Assembly: GCA_003531115.1 (NCBI GenBank)
Contig: DQHT01000097.1
Span: forward strand, 17,393-28,439
Reading direction: 5' to 3'
Length of the DNA: 11,047 nt
From: Bacteroidota bacterium
GTDB taxonomy: Bacteria; Bacteroidota; Bacteroidia; UBA8524
Shown here: positions 6,937 to 11,047 of the stretch, in pieces
How the letters are laid out: the number at the start of each line of letters is the position of its first letter
How positions within the stretch are numbered: position 1 is the first letter of the stretch
Notes under the pieces: model-generated
Database searches by the model: none
Told to the model about the DNA's origin: nothing
Seen by the model: only the letters and a program-made list of their open reading frames with translations
Translations under genes and position numbers: made by a program

Positions 6937-7198
6937 CATCAAAAGGTTCTTCAGGCAACCTATTGAGATTTTTGACATACCTGCTCAAGTCAAAAGGTTT
7001 ATTGTATTTGATGACACCAAAGATCTCCACAGCGACACAGCGTCCAATTGCCTTTTTAGCCTCAAGATCGTCGAATCCCATTTCTTTTAATCTTTTTAGT
7101 GCCTTATTGGTTTCCGGCGGATCGTTGGACCGAAGTTGATTCGCAATGATCTCGAAAATCGCCTCTCGTGCCAGTTCGGGTGATTCCATTTTTTTCAT
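6929..7198 (-). CDS. DUF1841-like small helical protein
   Basis: The 89-residue protein is soluble and mostly helical. The pattern IIANQLRSNDPPETNKALKR (17-36), then MGFDDLEAKKAIGRCVAVEI (40-59), then NKPFDLSRYVKNLNRLPEE (66-84) resembles the DUF1841 family and small proteins like it in Bacteroidota and Firmicutes, which have a PPE-T...RL...G...EA...IG...EI...PFD..RYV..L..LP signature. No biochemical role is known to me. The start at 7198-7196 overlaps the stop of the upstream DUF1016 gene by one base (TAATG), which supports this methionine over the alternative at residue 4 and suggests translational coupling. The end overlaps the next gene. Confidence 0.75.
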   Translation of the reverse strand: MKKMESPELAREAIFEIIANQLRSNDPPETNKALKRLKEMGFDDLEAKKAIGRCVAVEIFGVIKYNKPFDLSRYVKNLNRLPEEPFDDE

Positions 7199-7566
7199 TA
7201 ATCGAAGTGTTCATACAAGTTAATAATTTCGTTTGATTTTGAAAAATGGCTCCAACTCAAAATGGCAGACACTGTCTGCCAAATTGGATAAGCCAAATAA
7301 AATCGGCGCATATCCAACACATTCCGTCTGCCAAATCCTTTCCCATAACGAAGTTTTAAATCCGTGGAAAGCATTGATAATAATGCACTTCCATACTCAG
7401 CGCGTTCCTGTCCGTCCTGCTCAAATTCCACTATGTGTCTGCCAATTTCCCAGTTGGCCTTAACCAAAGCAGTGTTTACAGCCTTAAATGCATGCTGTCT
7501 TGCCGTTTCAATGGTTTGACCAATACTGTTCAGCAGGTCAAAGTATTTTGACTGATGGGGTTTCAT
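7198..7566 (-). CDS. DUF1016 N-terminal domain (YhcG-like), truncated or stand-alone
   Basis: The protein has 122 residues. From about 9 to 107 it matches the N-terminal domain of DUF1016 proteins such as YhcG: ETARQHAFKAVNTALVKANW (20-39), EIGRHIVEFEQDGQERAEYG (40-59), LSTDLKLRYGKGFGRRNVLD (66-85), MRRFYLAYPIWQTVSAILSW (86-105). Family proteins are usually around 350 residues, and the missing C-terminal part carries the PDDEXK nuclease fold. Here the sequence leaves the family pattern after LSWSHF and ends 15 residues later. No downstream frame recovers the nuclease half. It may be a deletion remnant, although the TAATG coupling to the next gene and the inverted repeat at its start are what a maintained operon would show. 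Nuclease activity is not expected. Confidence 0.8.
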   Translation of the reverse strand: MKPHQSKYFDLLNSIGQTIETARQHAFKAVNTALVKANWEIGRHIVEFEQDGQERAEYGSALLSMLSTDLKLRYGKGFGRRNVLDMRRFYLAYPIWQTVSAILSWSHFSKSNEIINLYEHFD

Positions 7567-7598
7567 TTTCTATTCCCAAACTAATTTCGGAATAGAAA
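7567..7598. promoter_or_regulatory. Perfect 10-bp inverted repeat abutting a start codon
   Basis: The arms TTTCTATTCC (7567-7576) and GGAATAGAAA (7589-7598) are exact reverse complements separated by 12 bases. On the minus strand the repeat ends at the base immediately before the ATG of the DUF1016 gene. It could be an operator for a repressor, or an RNA hairpin that hides the start site. A partial -7-like TTAGTTTG lies in the spacer, which would fit an operator over a promoter. Confidence 0.55.
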
Positions 7599-7648
7599 GC
7601 TCCTGATTTAGGGAAGAAAAGAGATTTGACAGAAACCAAACAGAATTT

Positions 7649-8203
7649 TTACTGTAACCTGACACGCACCCCATGCGCCTCCTCCAAAGCCACCTTTAAA
7701 ATCTCCATCTCCTTGATTTGGGGATAGGTTTTTAACAAGCTCATCACCTTTTTATGCAAGGCCCCCGAACCTTTGCCATGGATGATGGTCACCTCTTTTA
7801 TCCCCTCTCTCAAGGCTCTGGCCAGTTGCTCACCGCACCACGCGATCTGAGCCTCAGATGGAGTGGAGTACGCATGCCTGTTATGCTTCGGCAATTTCTC
7901 CCAGTGCAAGTCGATCCTTAGCGCAGCGCCCAACCCCTTCTTCCCCCTTCCGCTCCCCCGCTCCGGCCGCAGGCCCGCTCCCCCGCTCTTCGTTTCCTTT
8001 GGCTTACCCGTCTTCTTCAAACTAAGCGGATTCAGCGTGGTTTTTACGAGCTCCGAGCTATGCACATTCATCTCCATATCAAATTCACTTTCCCGGATCA
8101 TAAGATAGCCCGCATCCAAAACTTTGAGCACAACCCCGATAAGTTCGGTGTTTTTTCCTCTTACCTCATCGCCCACCTCAAAGGAATGTTTCTCATCCGC
8201 CAT
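7649..8203 (-). CDS. Smr-domain protein with N-terminal KOW-like (DUF2027-like) segment
   Basis: The protein has 184 residues. Residues 5-52 form a small beta-rich segment (FEVGDEVRGKNTELIGVVLK) like the start of Bacteroidota DUF2027/Smr proteins. A charged Gly/Lys/Arg linker covers about 62-93, and the Smr domain covers about 95-183 with IDLHWEKL at 97-104 and the signature HGKGSGALHKKV at 142-153. Smr domains are found at the end of MutS2 and alone; several nick branched or structured DNA or cleave RNA. The exact role here is unknown. The linker is unusually GC-rich and contains a 14-base repeat. The start is the ATG at 8203-8201, 29 bases from the divergent lhgO start, so the two promoters must overlap the opposite gene. 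Confidence 0.88.
   Translation of the reverse strand: MADEKHSFEVGDEVRGKNTELIGVVLKVLDAGYLMIRESEFDMEMNVHSSELVKTTLNPLSLKKTGKPKETKSGGAGLRPERGSGRGKKGLGAALRIDLHWEKLPKHNRHAYSTPSEAQIAWCGEQLARALREGIKEVTIIHGKGSGALHKKVMSLLKTYPQIKEMEILKVALEEAHGVRVRLQ
7950..7988. repeat. GC-rich 14-bp direct repeat inside the Smr linker
   Basis: CCGCTCCCCCGCTC occurs at 7950-7963 and again at 7975-7988, a 25-base period that is not a multiple of three. The two copies are therefore read in different frames (residues about 72-76 and 81-85). Between them lies a small GGCC-GCA-GGCC hairpin. The stretch is far more GC-rich than its surroundings. Confidence 0.6.
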
Positions 8204-8218
8204 GTTTGATTAAATTTG
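8189..8218 (+). promoter_or_regulatory. Candidate lhgO promoter
   Basis: TTTC at 8189-8192 (one mismatch to TTTG), an 18-base spacer, and TAAATTTG at 8211-8218 (exact TAnnTTTG). Transcription would start near 8224, about nine bases before the ATG at 8233. An upstream in-frame ATG at 8206 would then lie before the transcript start, which supports 8233. The promoter sits over the first codons of the divergent Smr gene. Confidence 0.5.
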
Positions 8219-8232
8219 ACCCGAATTTACAC

Positions 8233-9438
8233 ATGCAATACGATATCATCATTACCGGCGGTGGGATAGTGGGGCTGGCAACAGCTTACCGTCTCCTTGA
8301 AAAAGATCCAAACCTCAATATCGCTCTCCTTGAAAAAGAGCATAAAGTTGCCGCCCACCAAACGGGCCACAATAGCGGGGTGATCCATTCGGGCATTTAT
8401 TATAAACCGGGCAGCCTCAAAGCGCTCAACTGCATACAGGGCTATCATGACCTGATCGCCTTTGCTGATAAACACGCCATTCCCTATGACCTCTGCGGGA
8501 AAATTATCGTCGCCACCCGCGAAGGGGAGATCCCGGCCATGGAAAAAGTATACGAGAGGGGAATTGAAAATGGACTGCAAGGGCTCAAACGCCTGGATGA
8601 AAAAGAATTAAAAGAATACGAACCCAATGTACGCGGTGTAGCCGGAATTTTTGTTCCCCAAACGGGTATCATCGATTATAAGGTGGTGGCCAAGAAATAT
8701 GCCGAAGAATTTGAACGAATGGGGGGCAAACTCCTTTTAAGCACCAAACTCACCGGTATCAAAAGGGGAAAAGGAATAACAGAAGTCAGCACCACCAGTG
8801 GCCCGATGACCTGCAAACTGTTTATCAATTGCGGGGGCCTGTTATCTGACCGTATCGCCCGCCTGAGTGAAAAAAACCTGGATGTGCGCATCGTGCCTTT
8901 CCGTGGAGAATATTACAAGGTCAAAGAAGAAAAACGCCACCTGGTCAAAAACCTCATTTATCCGGTACCTGATCCGAATTTCCCCTTTCTCGGAGTACAT
9001 TTTACCCGTATGATCGATGGCGAAATCGAAGCCGGTCCGAATGCCGTATTTTCTTTTAAACGTGAAGGCTACCGTCGCTCCGACTTCAGTACCAAAGATT
9101 TCTGGGAATCCATATCCTGGAAAGGATTCCGCATGGTCGCTACCAAATACTGGAAGACCGGACTTGGTGAGTTCTACCGTTCCTATTCAAAAAAGGCCTT
9201 TACCAAGGCATTACAGGGACTGGTTCCTGCCATCAGGGAGAATGACCTCATACCGGCAGGAGCAGGGGTAAGGGCCCAGGCGTGTAGTCGCGACGGGGGA
9301 TTGGTCGACGACTTTTTATTCTCTGAATCAGAAGGCATCATCCATGTTCTTAATGCACCGAGTCCGGCTGCCACCTCATCGCTGGCAATTGGAAGTACCA
9401 TTGCTGAGAAGGCGTTGGGGCAATTGAGACAAGGATAA
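8233..9438 (+). CDS. lhgO: L-2-hydroxyglutarate oxidase/dehydrogenase
   Basis: The 401-residue flavoprotein belongs to the DAO/LhgO family, which oxidises L-2-hydroxyglutarate to 2-oxoglutarate and passes electrons to the respiratory chain or oxygen. It starts with the FAD-binding DIIITGGGIVGLATAYRL (4-21, GxGxxG at 9-14). It continues with HQTGHNSGVIHSGIYYKPG (42-60), a family signature near the flavin, FINCGGLLSDRIA (197-209), VPFRGEYYKV (221-230), LIYPVPDPNFPFLGVHFTR (241-259) and the C-terminal FAD/substrate segment GAGVRAQA with HVLNAPSPAATSSLAIG (371-387). The length is normal for the family. The start at 8233 is preferred over 8206 because the promoter fits and the glycine motif then begins at residue 9, as usual. 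It scavenges a by-product of malate dehydrogenase and similar enzymes. It stands alone, facing a terminator shared with the next gene. Confidence 0.93.
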   Translation: MQYDIIITGGGIVGLATAYRLLEKDPNLNIALLEKEHKVAAHQTGHNSGVIHSGIYYKPGSLKALNCIQGYHDLIAFADKHAIPYDLCGKIIVATREGEIPAMEKVYERGIENGLQGLKRLDEKELKEYEPNVRGVAGIFVPQTGIIDYKVVAKKYAEEFERMGGKLLLSTKLTGIKRGKGITEVSTTSGPMTCKLFINCGGLLSDRIARLSEKNLDVRIVPFRGEYYKVKEEKRHLVKNLIYPVPDPNFPFLGVHFTRMIDGEIEAGPNAVFSFKREGYRRSDFSTKDFWESISWKGFRMVATKYWKTGLGEFYRSYSKKAFTKALQGLVPAIRENDLIPAGAGVRAQACSRDGGLVDDFLFSESEGIIHVLNAPSPAATSSLAIGSTIAEKALGQLRQG

Positions 9439-9447
9439 TTTGAGCGC

Positions 9448-9481
9448 AAAAAAAAAATCCGTCGGGATTAGCGACGGATTT
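9448..9481 (-). terminator. Rho-independent terminator for the YwqK-like gene
   Basis: A perfect 10-bp stem (AAATCCGTCG 9455-9464 with CGACGGATTT 9472-9481) and a 7-base loop is followed, on the minus strand, by ten T residues (9457-9448, overlapping the stem base). It lies 19 bases after the stop of the gene at 9500-9955. For the convergent lhgO it gives only a short T run and would be weaker. Confidence 0.85.
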
Positions 9482-9499
9482 CAACTGAGTTAACAACTA

Positions 9500-9955
9500 T
9501 CAATAGGTTTTTGTAGAGATCAAATTTCCATCAGCATCCCACTGGTACCATGTACCACTGCGTTTGCCTGCTGTATAATGCATTTCGAAAAGTTTTTTTC
9601 CGCTGTTATCGTAGATGAACCACTCACCATCTTTTTCTCCATTTTTAAAGGATGCTTTAGCGATGGTTACTCCGGTTTTACTTTGTTTGATCCAAACTCC
9701 CTCTTTTAATCCGTCTACATAATTTCCGGATTCCATTAATTCTCCGCTTTCATAGAAAAATTTCGCCATTCCTACAATGCGGCCATTGCTCACGTTGAAG
9801 TCGGCATCGATATTTCCATTTGCGTGATAGGTAGTTTGACGACCTGTATAAAGATTTCCATTTTGGTCGTAAAAGAGTTTAACATCGTTCCCGATCGGAT
9901 TGGCAACAGCCACACCGGCGAACAGAATCATGGCGAAAACAAGTATATTTTTCAT
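9500..9955 (-). CDS. Secreted YwqK/MORN-like repeat protein
   Basis: From the ATG at 9955 the protein has 151 residues, with a signal peptide (MKNILVFAMILFAGVAVANP, 1-20). An in-frame ATG at 9976 would lie at or before the predicted transcript start and would put seven charged or polar residues before the signal peptide, so 9955 is preferred. The mature part has about four to five repeats of roughly 23 residues of the type found in YwqK-family 'antitoxin component' and MORN-like proteins: TTYHANGNIDADFNVSNGRI (41-60), KFFYESGELMESGNYVDGLK (65-84), EGVWIKQ...KASFKNGEKD (about 85-109), GEWFIYDNSGKKLFEMHYTA (110-129), GTWYQWDADGNL (134-145). The YwqK antitoxin label is a family name only; there is no toxin nearby. 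The likely location is periplasm or cell surface. The gene has its own promoter and terminator. Confidence 0.87.
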   Translation of the reverse strand: MKNILVFAMILFAGVAVANPIGNDVKLFYDQNGNLYTGRQTTYHANGNIDADFNVSNGRIVGMAKFFYESGELMESGNYVDGLKEGVWIKQSKTGVTIAKASFKNGEKDGEWFIYDNSGKKLFEMHYTAGKRSGTWYQWDADGNLISTKTY

Positions 9956-9977
9956 GGCCCACACCTTTTTGTACACT

Positions 9978-10009
9978 CAAATATAGCAAAAAGGGTCAGG
10001 ATTAACAAA
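9978..10009 (-). promoter_or_regulatory. Bacteroidota-type promoter for the YwqK-like gene
   Basis: On the minus strand there is TTTG at 10009-10006, a 20-base spacer, and TATATTTG at 9985-9978. Both boxes match the Bacteroidota sigma consensus exactly (TTTG, TAnnTTTG). The transcript should begin near 9972, giving a leader of about 17 bases before the ATG at 9955. Confidence 0.7.
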
Positions 10010-10016
10010 TTGTTAA
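10002..10016. promoter_or_regulatory. Palindrome over the -33 box, candidate operator
   Basis: TTAACAA (10002-10008) and TTGTTAA (10010-10016) form a perfect 7-bp inverted repeat around one central base, flanked by GG and CC with a one-base offset. It covers the -33 box of the promoter for the YwqK-like gene, where a bound repressor or activator would act. Confidence 0.45.
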
Positions 10017-10065
10017 CCCTTGGCGATAAAATTGTTTCTTGTTGGGAAAGGAGGCAGGAGCAAGC

Positions 10066-10407
10066 CTAAAATCCACCGTTTGGCTCCAGAGTGACCTCGA
10101 GAGCTTTTCCTTTTGGCGCAGTGTGTGCGTTTAGTTCGATCTCCTTTTCTTTATAGGAAATAGTCGAAATGGTGGCATGTAACTTTCCACCTTTAGGAAG
10201 CTGAACGCTAAAATTTCCATCCAGATCGGTATAAATAGTAGAAGGATATCCCTGAACGCGAATGGCAACACCGGCTAATGGCTCACCTGATTCGTCTAAA
10301 ACTACTCCCTGAAGGTTGATTGTTTCATTGTTGTCATTTCCTGCAAAACCTGTAGAAACCTGACTTCCAATAATTGCAAGCAAAACGAAAAAGCGGATAA
10401 TTTTCAT
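10066..10407 (-). CDS. Secreted carboxypeptidase-regulatory-like domain protein
   Basis: The 113-residue protein starts with a signal peptide (about 1-22, MKIIRFFVLLAIIG...GFAG). The rest is a single beta-sandwich of the CarboxypepD_reg-like type: INLQGVVLDESGEPLAGVAI (30-49), VQGYPSTIYTDLDGNFSVQL (51-70), PKGGKLHATISTISYKEKEI (71-90), LEVTLEPN (103-110). In Bacteroidota this domain usually forms the N-terminus of SusC-like outer-membrane receptors or other large surface proteins. Here it stands alone with nothing behind it, ending in NGGF. A free periplasmic or surface-bound binding domain is likely; the partner is unknown. It lies between gyrB and the YwqK-like gene, all on the same strand, but the promoter at 9978-10009 suggests the downstream gene is separate. 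Confidence 0.85.
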   Translation of the reverse strand: MKIIRFFVLLAIIGSQVSTGFAGNDNNETINLQGVVLDESGEPLAGVAIRVQGYPSTIYTDLDGNFSVQLPKGGKLHATISTISYKEKEIELNAHTAPKGKALEVTLEPNGGF

Positions 10408-10439
10408 ATTCGCTTACAAAACTCGTGTTGCGATGTTAA

Positions 10440-10460
10440 GGGAATATTACGGGAATATTA
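10440..10460. repeat. Tandem 11-bp repeat between gyrB and the next gene
   Basis: GGGAATATTAC (10440-10450) is followed directly by GGGAATATTA (10451-10460). The 11-base period is about one helical turn. It lies in the 60-base gap between the gyrB stop and the next start, where a promoter or protein-binding site could be. Confidence 0.45.
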
Positions 10461-10467
10461 ATTATCC

Positions 10468-11047
10468 TTAAATATCAATCTTCGCGTAACGTGCATTCGC
10501 CTCAATAAACTCGCGGCGTGGTGCAACCTCGTCGCCCATAAGCATCGAAAATACGTGATCCGCTTCAGCAGCTCCATCGAGGGTTACAAGTTTTAACGTC
10601 CGTTTGGCCGGATCCATAGTTGTATCCCAAAGTTGTTCGGCATTCATCTCACCAAGACCTTTGTATCGTTGAACACCCACGTTTTCGATCTTCCCGTCGC
10701 CTGCCAGTTCACGTACTGCCAAATCGCGCTGATCCTCGTTCCAGCAGTACCGGAACTCTTTCCCTTTTTTAACCTGGTAGAGGGGAGGAGTAGCGATATA
10801 CACATGACCAAACTCGATCAGTTCTTTCATATACCGGAAGAAGAGGGTGAGGATAAGGGTACGGATATGCGATCCGTCCACGTCCGCATCCGTCATGATC
10901 ACAATTTTATGGTAACGCAGTTTTTCGATGTTCAGGGCTTTGTCGTCGTCGGCGGTTCCGATGGTTACTCCAAGAGCGGTGAACATGTTACGGATCTCTT
11001 CATTTTCGTAGATCTTGTGCTCCATGGCTTTTTCCACGTTCAGGATC
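10468..11047 (-). CDS. gyrB: DNA gyrase subunit B, C-terminal part (5' end outside window)
   Basis: The last 192 residues of GyrB are visible; the frame continues past the right edge ([11 protein letters not shown] at the edge), so the GTG at 11037 is internal and not a start. The TOPRIM domain has [20 protein letters not shown] with the metal-binding DxDxD (codons near 10890-10876), followed by [16 protein letters not shown] and the signature [20 protein letters not shown]. The protein ends with [36 protein letters not shown] and the overall ending match GyrB better than ParE. With GyrA it forms the ATP-dependent topoisomerase that introduces negative supercoils, and it is a target of coumarins. 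The order of neighbours (no recF or gyrA) suggests it is not in a dnaA-recF-gyrB cluster on this side. Confidence 0.95.
   Translation of the reverse strand, partial: ILNVEKAMEHKIYENEEIRNMFTALGVTIGTADDDKALNIEKLRYHKIVIMTDADVDGSHIRTLILTLFFRYMKELIEFGHVYIATPPLYQVKKGKEFRYCWNEDQRDLAVRELAGDGKIENVGVQRYKGLGEMNAEQLWDTTMDPAKRTLKLVTLDGAAEADHVFSMLMGDEVAPRREFIEANARYAKIDI

Noticed and set aside
6937..6978. Longer start (MSKISIGCLKN) for the histidine-tailed membrane protein
   Set aside because: It would overlap the upstream gene by 50 bases; the ATG pair at 6939/6936 sits at its stop codon as in coupled genes.
8227..8580. Open frame of 117 codons antisense to lhgO
   Set aside because: Shadow of the lhgO frame; lhgO has full family motifs and a promoter on the other strand.
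9500..9955. Toxin-antitoxin antitoxin suggested by the YwqK family label
   Set aside because: The protein has a signal peptide and stands alone; no toxin gene is nearby, so the label says nothing about function here.
10041..10068. Possible terminator downstream of the carboxypeptidase-regulatory-like gene
   Set aside because: The AGGC/GCCT pairing is only four bases and lacks a T run.
1..11047. CRISPR array, tRNA, rRNA or insertion sequence
   Set aside because: No regularly spaced repeats, no cloverleaf-like stretch, no rRNA segments and no transposase motifs were seen on either strand.

Overview
The window looks like ordinary Bacteroidota chromosome with one small accessory patch. The evidence is the set of protein families (a Bacteroidota-type GyrB C-terminus, a YwqK-like repeat protein, a lone carboxypeptidase-regulatory-like domain, a short Smr protein), the general lack of Shine-Dalgarno sequences, and several matches to the Bacteroidota housekeeping promoter (TTTG, about 20 bases, TAnnTTTG). 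Saprospiraceae or a nearby order is a guess from the general look of the proteins, not something the sequence proves.

Layout. 1-868 (-) is the N-terminal part of a P-type cation ATPase that runs off the left edge. 995-1501 (+) is a four-helix DUF2231-like membrane protein. 1538-2302 (-) is a class I SAM methyltransferase, divergent from 2366-3388 (+), a polytopic membrane protein that resembles the membrane half of a sensor kinase or phosphatase but has no signalling domain. 3392-5086 (-) is a two-gene ABC exporter of the bacitracin/lantibiotic-immunity type, with ATPase and permease directly abutting. 5248-5790 and 5862-6296 (-) are small envelope proteins of unknown function.

The patch at about 5.1-7.6 kb holds small proteins and gene debris. 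There are two open stretches without a convincing gene start (5114-5329 and 6392-6520). There is also a tightly overlapping three-gene set read on the minus strand from 7566 down to 6544: a stand-alone or truncated DUF1016 N-terminal domain, a small DUF1841-like protein, and a membrane protein ending in three HxH motifs. A perfect 10-bp inverted repeat abuts the start codon of the first gene. This is the best candidate in the window for an undescribed unit, but truncation is an equally simple explanation for its first gene.

The right part returns to housekeeping genes. 7649-8203 (-) is a short Smr-domain protein with a GC-rich repeat in its linker. It is divergent from lhgO (8233-9438, +), an L-2-hydroxyglutarate oxidase/dehydrogenase. 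A strong terminator at 9448-9481 separates lhgO from the convergent secreted YwqK/MORN-like protein at 9500-9955, which has the clearest promoter in the window with a palindrome over its -33 box. 10066-10407 (-) is a small secreted beta-sandwich protein, and 10468-11047 (-) is the C-terminal part of gyrB.

No tRNA, rRNA, CRISPR array, transposase or complete insertion sequence was seen. No gap between genes exceeds 300 bases.
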